A DNA stretch of 47,569 nucleotides from Comamonadaceae bacterium (GTDB lineage: Bacteria > Pseudomonadota > Gammaproteobacteria > Burkholderiales > Burkholderiaceae_C): assembly GCA_013297985.1 (NCBI GenBank), contig JAAFIY010000014.1:1-47569 (forward strand). The letters are read 5' to 3'. Below are positions 8,873 to 17,900 of this stretch, piece after piece. The notes beneath the pieces are model-generated. The model was given only the letters and a program-made list of their open reading frames with translations. It did no database searches and was not told the origin of the DNA. The position numbers and the translations under genes were made by a program. Within the stretch, counting starts at the first letter, position 1; every line of letters begins with the position of its first letter.

Positions 8873-10786
8873 TTAGAGTTTTTCTTTGATCTGCTGCAGC
8901 GCGCTGGGGTCTTCAATCGTCGTCAGATCACCCGGATCACGCCCTTCGGCCACTGCTTGCAATGCGCGGCGCAGCAGTTTGCCGCTGCGGGTTTTGGGCA
9001 GCACGTTGACAAACAGCACCCGGTGCGGCCGGGCCACTGCGCCGATTTGGCCGTCTACCACTTTCATGATGGCGCCTTCTAGCGCCAGCGCTTTCTCGGG
9101 CGTATCGGCGGCGGCCGGATCACGCAGCGTGGCAAATGCCATGGCCACCTGGCCCTTCAAGTTATCGGCCACCCCCACCACTGCCACTTCGGCCACTGCG
9201 GGGTGGCTGCTGATGCTTTCTTCGATCTCGCGCGTGCCCAGGCGGTGGCCGGCCACGTTGATCACGTCGTCGGTGCGGCCCAAGATGGTGAAGTAGCCGT
9301 CCGCATCCTTAATGCCCCAGTCAAAGGTGCTGTAGCACAAGCGGCCGGGGATGCTTTTCCAGTAGGTGTTGACAAAACGTTCGTCATCGCCCCACACGGT
9401 TTGCATGAAGCCGGGTGGTGTGGGGCCCAGGATGGCCACCACCCCTTTTTCACCGGGCTGGGTGAGTTCTTCGCCAGTGGATTCGTGCAGCAGCCGCACG
9501 TCAAAGCCCAACTGCGGCACGCCGGGGCTGCCGAGCTTGCTGGGCTTGCGTTCGATGCCATTGGCGATGGTCAAAATGGGCCAGCCACTTTCGGTTTGCC
9601 AGTAGTTGTCAATGATGGGCACACCCAAGCCGTCTTGAATCCATTGGGCGGTGGGTTCGTCCAGCGGTTCACCGGCTAGAAACAGCGCCTTCAGGCTGCT
9701 GAGGTCGTACTTTTTCAGCCAAGATGGATCTTGTTTTTTAAGCACCCGCACCGCCGTGGGCGCGCTGAACATGCTGGTGACCTTGTACTTTTGCACCAGG
9801 CTCCACCAAATGCCCGCATCAGGCCGAATGGGCAGGCCTTCATAAAGAATAGTGGCCATGCCCGCAATCAAGGGGCCGTAGACGATGTAGCTGTGGCCCA
9901 CCACCCAGCCAATGTCGCTGGTGGAAAAGTAGGTTTCGCCCGGCTCGCCCAAAAAGATGTGCTTCATGCTGGCGGCCAGCGCCACCGCATAGCCGCCGGT
10001 GTCGCGCTGCACACCTTTGGGTTTGCCGGTGGTGCCGCTGGTGTATAGGGTGTAGCTGGGGTGGGTGGCGTCCAGCCATTCGCAGGGCACTTGGGCGTTG
10101 GCGTGTTGGGCTTTTAGGTCGGCCCACAGGCGATCACGGCCTGCCACCACGCTCATGGGCGCCAGACCCCGGTCGGTGAGCAACACCGCCTGCGGTTTGT
10201 GGGTGGCCAGGTCAATGGCCGCATCCAGCAGCGGCTTGTAAGGCACCACCTTGCCGCCGCGGCTGCCCGCATCGGCACTGACGATAACCGTGGGCTTTGC
10301 GTCATCAATGCGGTTGGCCAAGCTGGCGCTGGCAAAGCCGCCAAACACCACCGAATGGATGGCGCCCAGCCGCGCACAGGCCAGCATGGCCAACACGGCC
10401 TCAGCCACCATGGGCATGTAGATCAGCACCCGGTCACCCCGCCGCACGCCCAGGGCTTGCAGGCTGGCGGCCATGGTTTGCACGCCCTGCAGCAGCTCGG
10501 CGAAGGTGTAGGTGCGCTCGGTGTCGGTTTCGGTGCTCACCGCGATCAAGGCAGCGGCATTGGGGCGCTGGGCCGCGTGGCGGTCTACCGCGTTGTGGCA
10601 CAAGTTGGTGGTGCCGCCCGCGAACCAGCGCACAAACGGGGGCTTGCTGTGGTCGCAGATGAGGCCACCGTTGGCGCCGGGGGGCGTTTGCCAGTCGATC
10701 AGACGAGCTTGCTCGGCCCAAAAGGCATCGGGCTCGGCCAGAGATCGACGATAGGTTTCAGCGTAGGTGCTGGCGGCTGCGGGCAT
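8873..10786 (-). CDS. prpE: Propionyl-CoA synthetase
   Basis: 637-residue acyl-CoA synthetase of the ANL superfamily, forming propionyl-CoA from propionate, ATP and CoA by way of an acyl-adenylate. It follows E. coli PrpE (628 residues) almost throughout: FWAEQARLIDWQTP near 22-35, RWFAGGTTNLCHNAVDR near 53-70, the P-loop YTSGTTGKPKG near 250-260, DNYWQTESGWP near 390, GRTDDVINVAGHRLGTREIEE near 510-530, and the C-terminal SGKLLRR containing the catalytic lysine. These segments favour PrpE over acetyl-CoA synthetase. The start ATG 10786 has AGGAG seven bases upstream. No prpBCD genes are in the window. A dispersed repeat lies just before the ribosome binding site and another just after the stop. 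Confidence 0.93.
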   Translation of the reverse strand: MPAAASTYAETYRRSLAEPDAFWAEQARLIDWQTPPGANGGLICDHSKPPFVRWFAGGTTNLCHNAVDRHAAQRPNAAALIAVSTETDTERTYTFAELLQGVQTMAASLQALGVRRGDRVLIYMPMVAEAVLAMLACARLGAIHSVVFGGFASASLANRIDDAKPTVIVSADAGSRGGKVVPYKPLLDAAIDLATHKPQAVLLTDRGLAPMSVVAGRDRLWADLKAQHANAQVPCEWLDATHPSYTLYTSGTTGKPKGVQRDTGGYAVALAASMKHIFLGEPGETYFSTSDIGWVVGHSYIVYGPLIAGMATILYEGLPIRPDAGIWWSLVQKYKVTSMFSAPTAVRVLKKQDPSWLKKYDLSSLKALFLAGEPLDEPTAQWIQDGLGVPIIDNYWQTESGWPILTIANGIERKPSKLGSPGVPQLGFDVRLLHESTGEELTQPGEKGVVAILGPTPPGFMQTVWGDDERFVNTYWKSIPGRLCYSTFDWGIKDADGYFTILGRTDDVINVAGHRLGTREIEESISSHPAVAEVAVVGVADNLKGQVAMAFATLRDPAAADTPEKALALEGAIMKVVDGQIGAVARPHRVLFVNVLPKTRSGKLLRRALQAVAEGRDPGDLTTIEDPSALQQIKEKL

Positions 10787-10797
10787 GGTGTCTCCTA

Positions 10798-10853
10798 GCT
10801 ATTATTTTTGTAGCTGACTGGGCAGGATAGGTGGGCGCAACCCGCAGTTTATT
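10798..10853 (+). repeat. Dispersed palindromic element, copy 3 (upstream of prpE)
   Basis: GCTA at 10798-10801, loop, TAGC at 10811-10814, then a GACTGGGC tail. It separates prpE from the preceding minus-strand gene and abuts the prpE Shine-Dalgarno sequence; its far end reaches the stop codon of the isochorismatase-like gene. Confidence 0.7.
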
Positions 10854-11484
10854 TAAGCAATGCTTGCACCAGCCTGAATTGCGGATGATTGGCGTCACGC
10901 AGCCATTCAAACAACACCATTTCGGTGGTGACCAGGTCGGCACCGGCCCCGGCCAGCCGGTCAAAGGCGGCGTCGCGGTCGCGCTCAGAGCGTGAGGCGC
11001 AGGCATCTGTCACCACCCACACTTCGATTTCGTCTTGCAGCAGCTCTAGCGCGGTTTGCAGCAGGCACACATGGGTTTCGCAACCGGCCAACACCAGGGC
11101 GGGCAGTTCGGCGTCTTCCGGTGCAGGCGCTGGGGCGCGCTGCTGCAAGTGGCGCGGCAGGCTGCGGGCGTTGCCGCCGCCACGCGCGGGCGCAGCCGCC
11201 GGGCGCGGCGGGGTCAAGGCGTCAAGCAGCGCGCTGGCGGCACTAAAGCGTGACTTGGCCAAGACCCGCGCCTGCGCGCCAGCCGCCTGTAGCAAGGCCG
11301 CTTCGGTAGCGCCCAGCTTGTCGGGCACTTGCTCAGTCACCCACAGGGGCAGTTGCAGCGCTTGGGCGGCTTGGGCCAGTTGGGTGGCGCGGCGCAGGGC
11401 CTCGGCCCCGCCGGTCAATGCAGGCATCAACCGGGTTTGGTAGTCCACCAGCACCAGGTGGGTGGAATCGTTTGACATCAACAT
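10849..11484 (-). CDS. Isochorismatase-like cysteine hydrolase
   Basis: About 211 residues of the isochorismatase-like fold (YcaC/PncA relatives), enzymes that hydrolyse amides or vinyl ethers with an Asp-Lys-Cys triad. The expected residues are visible: Asp in LVLVDYQTRL near residue 14, Lys in LAKSRFSA near 79, and Cys in LAGCETHVC near 140. Between the Lys and Cys segments there is a proline/alanine/glycine/arginine-rich insertion of about 35 residues not usual for a roughly 180-residue family. I used the ATG at 11484; a second ATG two codons on (11478) is equally possible, and neither has a clear ribosome binding site. It may be read together with prpE downstream (62-base gap). Substrate unknown. 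Confidence 0.8.
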   Translation of the reverse strand: MLMSNDSTHLVLVDYQTRLMPALTGGAEALRRATQLAQAAQALQLPLWVTEQVPDKLGATEAALLQAAGAQARVLAKSRFSAASALLDALTPPRPAAAPARGGGNARSLPRHLQQRAPAPAPEDAELPALVLAGCETHVCLLQTALELLQDEIEVWVVTDACASRSERDRDAAFDRLAGAGADLVTTEMVLFEWLRDANHPQFRLVQALLK

Positions 11485-11605
11485 GGCAGTTCGGCGCTTT
11501 GGGGTTTGATGGTGAAGGTGGCCGATTGTGTGGGTGGATGGCTGAGCGTGGCCGAGGCGAGCTGACAGCGCCACTATCGGCAGTTGTCGCATACCCCTAA
11601 CTTCA

Positions 11606-11638
11606 ATTGAATCAATAGCTTGTGAGGGCTTATTCATT
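11606..11638 (+). repeat. Possible degenerate copy of the palindromic element
   Basis: AATCAATAGCTTGTGAGGGCTTATTC resembles the right half of the dispersed element (AATCAATAGCTGCTT in copy 1), but the left GCTA arm is missing. It lies in the divergent gap between the isochorismatase-like and NlpC genes. Confidence 0.3.
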
Positions 11639-11667
11639 TGACTTCTTAGCTTGGAATGCACTACTCT
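11638..11667 (+). promoter_or_regulatory. Candidate sigma-70 promoter for the NlpC/P60 gene
   Basis: TTGACT at 11638-11643 and TACTCT at 11662-11667 are 18 bases apart. Transcription would begin near 11674, at the second in-frame ATG, implying a leaderless mRNA. The boxes are only a moderate match. Confidence 0.3.
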
Positions 11668-12429
11668 GCGCGCATGCATCAGTTTGCAAGGCAACCCCAG
11701 TCGGCCGCGCGACTGCCCTTGGTCGGGCGGTTGGGCCGTGCTTGGCCGCAGCAATTGGGGGCCTGCACTGCGCTGGTGCTGGCCTTGGGCGGGACGCTGA
11801 TCCACCCCGCAGTCCGAGCCAATCCAGCTACCGAGCCGCCCAAAGACGAAATCGGCCAACTGCTGGCTGAGCGCGGCTTGATCGACCAAATCAACCTGCA
11901 GGTATCGCGCTTTGGCAGCGCGGTGCAGTCCACGGCGTCGGAGTTAGTGGTGAACGCCATGGGCTTTTTGGGTGTGCCCTATCGCTTGGGCGGCAACACG
12001 GCTGACTCCGGCTTTGACTGCAGCGGCTTTGTGCGTGCGATGTTTGAGCAAACCGTGGGCCTGGTGCTGCCGCGCCGCGCTGACGAACAAGCGCAGGCCA
12101 CCCAAGTCATCGGTCGCGGTGAATTGCAGCCTGGCGATTTGGTGTTCTTCAACACCTTGCGCCGCGCCTTTAGCCATGTGGGCATTTATGTGGGTGACGG
12201 CAAGTTCATCCATTCGCCTCGCCCCGGCGCCGTGGTGCGCATTGAAGACATGCGCGTGGGCTACTGGCAAAGCCGCTTTGACGGCGCACGGCGGGTGAAC
12301 ACCTCTGGCGCCCAGGCTCCACTGCCCAGTCGGTGGCTCAATGCCACTTCGGCCCAGCCGGTGCAGTCGAACGCAGCGGTGGTGGTCACGCCCTTGCCGA
12401 ACGTGCCCAGCGGGGCTTACCGCGATTAG
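11656..12429 (+). CDS. NlpC/P60 family peptidoglycan endopeptidase
   Basis: 257-residue exported C40 cysteine peptidase, expected to cut stem peptides of peptidoglycan. After a basic N-terminus comes a hydrophobic signal segment (about 35-50), then a helical spacer with DEIGQLLAERGLIDQIN. The NlpC/P60 domain spans about residues 95-215 with the triad C122 (GFDCSGFV), H174 (FSHVGIY) and H186 (FIHSPR). The tail after 215 is unstructured and rich in Ala/Pro. The long N-region suggests translation may instead begin at the ATG at 11674 (MHQFARQ). A candidate promoter at 11638-11667 would place the RNA start right there. Neighbours give no further hint on its target. Confidence 0.88.
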   Translation: MHYSARMHQFARQPQSAARLPLVGRLGRAWPQQLGACTALVLALGGTLIHPAVRANPATEPPKDEIGQLLAERGLIDQINLQVSRFGSAVQSTASELVVNAMGFLGVPYRLGGNTADSGFDCSGFVRAMFEQTVGLVLPRRADEQAQATQVIGRGELQPGDLVFFNTLRRAFSHVGIYVGDGKFIHSPRPGAVVRIEDMRVGYWQSRFDGARRVNTSGAQAPLPSRWLNATSAQPVQSNAAVVVTPLPNVPSGAYRD

Positions 12430-12453
12430 CGACTGGGAAGTGGCGACAAGCCG

Positions 12454-13332
12454 CTAGCGCCCCGCGCTAGGAAAAAACACCGCCTGCCCGCCAATGCGAT
12501 AACTGGCGATGGCTTCTTGTCCAGCTGGGCTCACCAGCCAATCGGCAAAACCTTGCGCGGCTCGTGCTTTGACATGCGGATGGCGCGCCGGGTTGACCAC
12601 CATCACGCTGTAGGGGTTGAGCAGGCGTTTGTCGCCTTCTACCAAGATCGTCAAATCGGCCCGGTTGCCGCGGCTGGCAAACGCCAGCCAGGTGCCACGG
12701 TCAGCCAAGACATAGGCGCCCGTCGCGGCAGCCATGTTCAGGGCTGGGCCCATGCCGCAGCCGCAGTCGCGGTACCAGGCGGGTTTGGTGGTGGCCGGTG
12801 CAGCCCCAGCCCATTGCCACATGCGCAGCTCGGCCGCATGGGTGCCGCTTTTGTCGCCGCGCGAGACAAACGCGGGCCCTGCGGCGGCCGCCAGCCGCGA
12901 CAAAGCGGCAGCCATGTCATTGCCACGGGTACGCGCCGGATCAGTGGCGGGGCCGATGATGACGAAGTCGTTGTACATCACGGCGCGGCGTTCGGTGGCA
13001 AAACCATCGGCCACAAAGCGTTCTTCAGCGGCCACGTCGTGCACCAGCACGGCATCGGCGTCGCCCCGACGGGCCACGTCCAGCGCCTGGCCAGTGCCCA
13101 GCGCGACCACCTGCACATCGATCCCGCTGTGTTGTTTAAAGCGCGGCAGCAGGTGGCCAAACAGCCCCGACTGCTCGGTGCTGGTGGTGCTGGCCAGCGT
13201 GATAAAGGTGCCGGGCGGCGCCATCGCAGGCGCCTGGCTCCACACGGGCCCAGCATGGGCGACCCACAGCACACACGCCAAAAGCGCAGATCGCCGACGC
13301 GATCTCCATCCAGCGTTAGCTATTATTTTCAT
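12454..13332 (-). CDS. tupA: Tungstate ABC transporter substrate-binding protein TupA
   Basis: 292-residue periplasmic oxyanion-binding protein. Signal peptide: RSRRRSALLACVLWVAHAG with cleavage near WSQA. The mature part has the TupA hallmarks: TLASTTSTEQSGLF near residue 40, LGTGQALDVARRGDAD near 75, VHDVAAEERFV, and FVSRGDKSGTH near 145, segments that in TupA contact tungstate. The start ATG 13332 lies inside a dispersed repeat, so MKIIANA comes from its palindrome, and no Shine-Dalgarno is seen. A longer frame is open up to 13419 but would overlap tupC and spoil the signal peptide. It is last in the minus-strand operon tupB-tupC-tupA. Molybdate binding cannot be excluded, but the sequence is TupA rather than ModA. 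Confidence 0.88.
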   Translation of the reverse strand: MKIIANAGWRSRRRSALLACVLWVAHAGPVWSQAPAMAPPGTFITLASTTSTEQSGLFGHLLPRFKQHSGIDVQVVALGTGQALDVARRGDADAVLVHDVAAEERFVADGFATERRAVMYNDFVIIGPATDPARTRGNDMAAALSRLAAAAGPAFVSRGDKSGTHAAELRMWQWAGAAPATTKPAWYRDCGCGMGPALNMAAATGAYVLADRGTWLAFASRGNRADLTILVEGDKRLLNPYSVMVVNPARHPHVKARAAQGFADWLVSPAGQEAIASYRIGGQAVFFPSAGR

Positions 13333-13375
13333 AGCTGAATAGGCTTTATCTGTGAGCGCAAGCGCCGGTTTTGCT
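13319..13375 (+). repeat. Dispersed palindromic element, copy 4 (tupC/tupA junction, holds tupA start)
   Basis: GCTA at 13319-13322, loop, TAGC at 13332-13335, tail to CCGGTTTTGCT at 13375; 57 bases. The tupA ATG (read on the minus strand) is at 13332-13330, within the palindrome. Confidence 0.8.
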
Positions 13376-13384
13376 CCAAACACC

Positions 13385-14137
13385 TCAGAAACCTTCCCCA
13401 CGTACAAAGGCTTGGGCACCGCTGGGCAATGTGCCGGTAAAGAAGCGCTCTACGCTGCAGTCCATCTGCAACTGCCCGGCCTCTAGATACAGCACCCGGC
13501 GGGCCAGCCGCTTGGCTTGGCCCAGGTTGTGGGTGCTAAAGATCACGGTGGTGCCTTCGGCGTTCAACTGGGCGATCAGCGCTTCTAGCTCGCGCTTGGC
13601 CGACGGATCAAGGCTGGCAGTGGGTTCGTCTAGCAGCAGTACATCGGCCCCGATGGCCCAGGCCCGGGCCAGGGCCAAACGTTGGCGTTGCCCGCCGGAT
13701 AGCGTGGGGGCAGACTGTCGCGCTTGCGCACCCAAGCCCATGCGTTGCAGCGCCGCCTGGGCTCTTTGCGCACCTGCCGATCCCCGCACGCCAGCCAGCC
13801 ATAGGGCCACTCGGAGGTTGCTCAGGGCGCTGACCCGCAACACAAAGGGCTGCTGAAACACCATGGCCAAGCCCCCTGGACTCTCGGCGGGTGGCGGGCC
13901 CACTTGGCGTTGCCCCGCATGCAGGATCTGATGGCCTTGTAGGGCACGCAACAAGGTGGTTTTGCCGGCGCCATTGCCGCCCAGCACGGCCACGCATTCA
14001 CCGCTGTGCACTTGCAGCGTCACACCTGCCAGCGCGGGCGTGCCCGTGGCGGCCCAGCGCACAGTCGCGTCGCGCAGGGCCAGCCGGGGCAGCGGCGGTT
14101 GGGCGTTGGCGTTGAGGTTGGGGTTGGCAGCATTCAT
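13385..14137 (-). CDS. tupC: Tungstate ABC transporter ATP-binding protein TupC
   Basis: 250-residue ABC ATPase that powers oxyanion import through the TupB dimer. Walker A GGNGAGKTT at residues 53-61, Q-loop VFQQPF at 93-98, signature LSGGQRQR at 146-153, Walker B VLLLDEP at 166-172, H-loop STHN with H203. There is no C-terminal TOBE-type regulatory domain of the kind in ModC, in line with TupC. Its ATG at 14137 overlaps the tupB stop by the usual four bases (ATGA), so permease and ATPase are coupled. The gap to tupA downstream is occupied by a dispersed repeat. The first 15 residues are an Asn/Ala/Pro-rich leader without known role. Confidence 0.9.
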   Translation of the reverse strand: MNAANPNLNANAQPPLPRLALRDATVRWAATGTPALAGVTLQVHSGECVAVLGGNGAGKTTLLRALQGHQILHAGQRQVGPPPAESPGGLAMVFQQPFVLRVSALSNLRVALWLAGVRGSAGAQRAQAALQRMGLGAQARQSAPTLSGGQRQRLALARAWAIGADVLLLDEPTASLDPSAKRELEALIAQLNAEGTTVIFSTHNLGQAKRLARRVLYLEAGQLQMDCSVERFFTGTLPSGAQAFVRGEGF

Positions 14138-14886
14138 CGCCCCGAGCGCTCCCAATTCCCAGCTGCGGAAGTGACCAAGCTGTGCGCGCCCAAACGCCGT
14201 GCCTGCTGGGCCAGGCCTGCGGCCACGGCCTGCAGCAAGCCCACCACCGCCAACAGCACCAGCCCCAGGGCTAAAGCCAGCGCCAGGTTGCCTTTGCTGG
14301 TCTCCAGCGCAATGGTGGTGGTCATCACCCGGGTGACGCCGTCGATGTTGCCGCCCACGATCATCACTGCGCCCACTTCTGACACCGCGCGCCCAAAAGC
14401 CGTCAGCACCAAGGTGGCCAGGGCCAGCCGCTCGTGCCATAGCAGCAGCCCCAGCAGCGGCAGCCCCCGGGCGCCCCAGGCGTGCAACTCATTGGCGCCC
14501 TGTGCCCAGCTTTGCATCACCAGCCGCCGCGCCAAAGCCGCCACCAGGGGCAGCACCAGCAGCGTTTGTGCAATGACCATGGCGCCCGGGGTGAACAACA
14601 AGCCCCAAGACCCAAGTGGCCCCGCCCGTGACAGCAGCAAGTACACGCCCAAGCCCACCACTACCGAGGGCAGCGCCAGCAGCGTGTTGAGCACACCCAC
14701 CACCACCGCGTGTCCCGGAAAACGGCTCAGGGCCAGCCATGAGCCCAGGGGCAGGCCAATCAGGGCGCCTGCCACACAGGCCGCGCCGCTGACTTGCAGC
14801 GACAGCGCCACCGTGCGCCATAGCGCCGCATCGCCGCTGAACACCAGCGTGGCGGCCAAGGCAAATGCGTCACCCAAGGAGTTCAT
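14134..14886 (-). CDS. tupB: Tungstate ABC transporter permease TupB
   Basis: 250-residue inner-membrane permease of the binding-protein-dependent transport type. Six hydrophobic segments can be followed: about 8-45, 55-85, 95-125, 135-165, 190-215 and 210-235. The EAA-like coupling loop is in the stretch ELHAWGARGLP near residue 140. AFGRAVSEVGAVMIVGGNIDG near 165-185 is typical of tungstate and related oxyanion permeases. It is the first gene of the minus-strand tupBCA operon. The promoter must lie in the 54-base space shared with the divergent hybrid kinase or inside that gene's beginning. In most tup operons the binding-protein gene comes first; here it is last. Confidence 0.88.
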   Translation of the reverse strand: MNSLGDAFALAATLVFSGDAALWRTVALSLQVSGAACVAGALIGLPLGSWLALSRFPGHAVVVGVLNTLLALPSVVVGLGVYLLLSRAGPLGSWGLLFTPGAMVIAQTLLVLPLVAALARRLVMQSWAQGANELHAWGARGLPLLGLLLWHERLALATLVLTAFGRAVSEVGAVMIVGGNIDGVTRVMTTTIALETSKGNLALALALGLVLLAVVGLLQAVAAGLAQQARRLGAHSLVTSAAGNWERSGR

Positions 14887-14940
14887 TGCGCCTAAGGGTA
14901 GCTGAAGCCCCTGCGCCGCTTAGCCCCAGCTTCCGATAGC

Positions 14941-17900
14941 ATGGGGCATATGGATATAGCGGACTTCACTGGCCTGTTTGAGTGGTTGCCCATTGGCGCG
15001 TACCGCATCCACCCCGACGGCCGTTTGATGCGGGTGAACAGTGCGCTCGCCCGCCTCAACGGTTTTGAAACCGAGGCCGAGCTGCTGCAGGTGTGTCAGC
15101 GCCCGCAGGCCGAGTGGTATGTGCAGCCTGGTCGGCTGGCTGATTTGCAGCGGCAGGTGATGGCGCTGGGCCGTTTGGACAAGGTCGAATCTGAAGTTAA
15201 GCGCCTTAAAACGGGTGAACGTATCTGGGTGCGCGAGCATCTGCGCTTGGTGCGAGCGGCTGACGGCCAAGTAGCCTTCTACGAAGGCACGGTGGAAGAC
15301 ATCACCCGCGTGCACACGGTGCAGACGGCCCTGCAGCTCACCTTAGAAAATGCAGGCGCTGGCATGGCGCTGATTGAAGCCGATGGCGCGGTGTCGTACC
15401 ACAACCGGCTGACGCTGCAACTGCTGGACCTGCCCTACTCGATGGGAGCCGCCGGCCTCAGCACCCAAGCCGTGCTCGACTATCAACTGGCGAACGGCCA
15501 TTACGACGACCACCCCGAAGCCGCGCCCGCCGTGCTGTGGGATGTGCCCAGCCGTCCCCCCGCCGATATCCTAGACGTCACCCAAGCCCGCCAATACCTG
15601 CGGCGCACCCACAAAGGGCGCGTGTTGCAGGTGACCACCCAGCCGCTGGGTGCGGGGCGTGCGGTTCGCACCTATCTGGACGTCACCCAACTGGTGCTGA
15701 GTGAACGCACCTTGGCCGCCACCAGCCGCCATCTACAGACGGTGCTGGACAGTGTGGCGCAAGGCATCATCAGCATCGACGCCGATGACCGAGTGGTACT
15801 GGTCAACGCCCGCGCCCGCGAGCTATTGGACTTGCCCGATGCCGTGTTGAATGAGCGGGCTACCTTTTGGGACTTGATTCGATACCAGCACGCCCGTGGC
15901 GACTTTGGGCCACAAGGGCAGTTGGCCGACCCGATCACCCAGCAGTTTTTGCAAACGGGCATTGCGCCCAAGCTGTCTGACGTGCCCAAACGCTATCGCC
16001 GCCAACGCGCCGACGGCCGCTGGCTGGAGGTGCAGACCGTGCACAGCCCGGGCGGCGGCTTGGTGCGCACCTACAGCGACGTGACTGAGGAAGTCGCCGC
16101 GCAACTGGCGCTGAAAACCCAGCACTTGCATTTGCAGGCGCTGGTCGAGACACACCCCGATCGCATTTGGGCTAAGGACATTGCGGGGCGATACACGCTG
16201 GTGAATGCGGCCCAGGCGGCGTTCCACGGCCTACCCGTGGCTGATTTTTTGGGCCGCAACGACATCGAGTTGTTCGGCGAAGAGCGTGGCAAGACCTACC
16301 AAGCCACCGATGTGATGCCGCTGGTAGAAAGCGCTCCGTTTGTAGAAGAACACACCGCCACCGAGCCCAGCAGTGGCCGCCTGCTGTACTACAAGATCAC
16401 CAAAGTGGCCCTGCGCAATGCCCAAGGTGAACTGGTGGGCACCATGGGCGCAGCGCGCGACGTGACGATGTACCGCGACGCCCAGCGCACCGCTGAACAA
16501 GCGGCCCGCGCCAAGTCGTCCTTCTTGGCCACCATGAGCCATGAGCTGCGCACACCGCTTAATGCCGTCTTGGGCATGGCCCACCTGCTGGCCGACACCT
16601 CGCTAGACACCCAGCAGCAGGAGTTTGTGGACATCATTCGCCGCAGTGGTGACCAGCTGCTGGCGCTGATCAATGACGTGCTGGACTATTCGCGCGTGGA
16701 TTCGGGCCGCCTGACGCTGGAGCAGATTGAGCTGAACCTGTCGGACTGCGTGCACGACGCGGCAGAAACCGTGGCCCGCGCCGCCGTGGCCAAGGGGCTT
16801 GAAATCACCGCCTGGGTGGACCCTGCCCTGCCGCCGTCCATCGTGGGCGACCCCATGCGTCTGAAGCAGGTGCTGCTGAATCTGTTGAGCAATGCGGTCA
16901 AGTTCACCGCGCACGGCATGGTCAGCCTGCGCGCCGAGGCCGATGGGCCAGCTGGCATGCGCATCGCCGTCAAAGACACGGGTATTGGCATGACGGCCGA
17001 GGGCATCGGTCGGCTGTTTGAAGTGTTTTCACAAGTCGACGCATCCACCACGCGGCGTTTTGGTGGCACCGGCTTGGGCCTGGCCATTTCGCGCCGACTG
17101 GTCGAGCACATGGGCGGTCGGGTCGAAGTGCAATCGATGCCGGGGCAAGGCTCCACCTTTGTCTGCTGGCTGCCCATCAAACCGGCGGCATCAGGCTTGG
17201 CGGCGGGCTCGACAACGCCGCTGCCAGCGCGCCACGTGGCTGTGCTGTCGGCCCGCAGCCACCACCGTGGGCATTTTGTGGAGCAACTGCAGGCACTGGG
17301 CCACACCGTTTATCCATTGGCGGCCAGCGCCACCTTGCCGCTGGATTGGGTTGCGCTGGGCTTGGCCCGGGCGCCCGACGCAGTGGTGCTCGATTGGCCG
17401 TCTCTCACCGACCCACAGCGCGCCGCTTGGCAGGCCGCCCTGGTGCGTTGGAGCGGCCCCACCCAAGTGGTGGTGGCGGCACCGGTCGACCAGTACCCTG
17501 ACCGAGCTTCTGCCTGGGGTCAGGGCCAGTGGGTCAAAGGCGTGTTTTTGCCGATGCGTCGTGCCCGCCTGGCGGAGGCTATGGCAGCCTCTGCTGGCTT
17601 AGAGCGGCCGGGCACCGTCCGTGCCGCCGACCGAGCGCCGACGCCCCAAGCCAGTCAGAGCCAGTTGCGGGTGCTCATGGCCGAAGACAACACCATCAAC
17701 CAACGCGTGGCCACGCTCATTTTGTCCAAACTGGGCTATGCCGCCACGGTGGTCGATGACGGCCAAAAGGCAGTGGCAGCCCTGCAAACAGCGGCAACGC
17801 AAGGCACGCCCTTTGATGTAGTGCTGATGGATGTGCAGATGCCCGTGCTAAGCGGCACTGAAGCCACCGCCGAACTGCGCCGTTTGCTGCCGCCTGCGCA

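Noticed and set aside
14893..14940. GTAGCTGAAGCCCC before the hybrid kinase as another repeat copy
   Set aside because: No left arm at the right distance and no matching tail.
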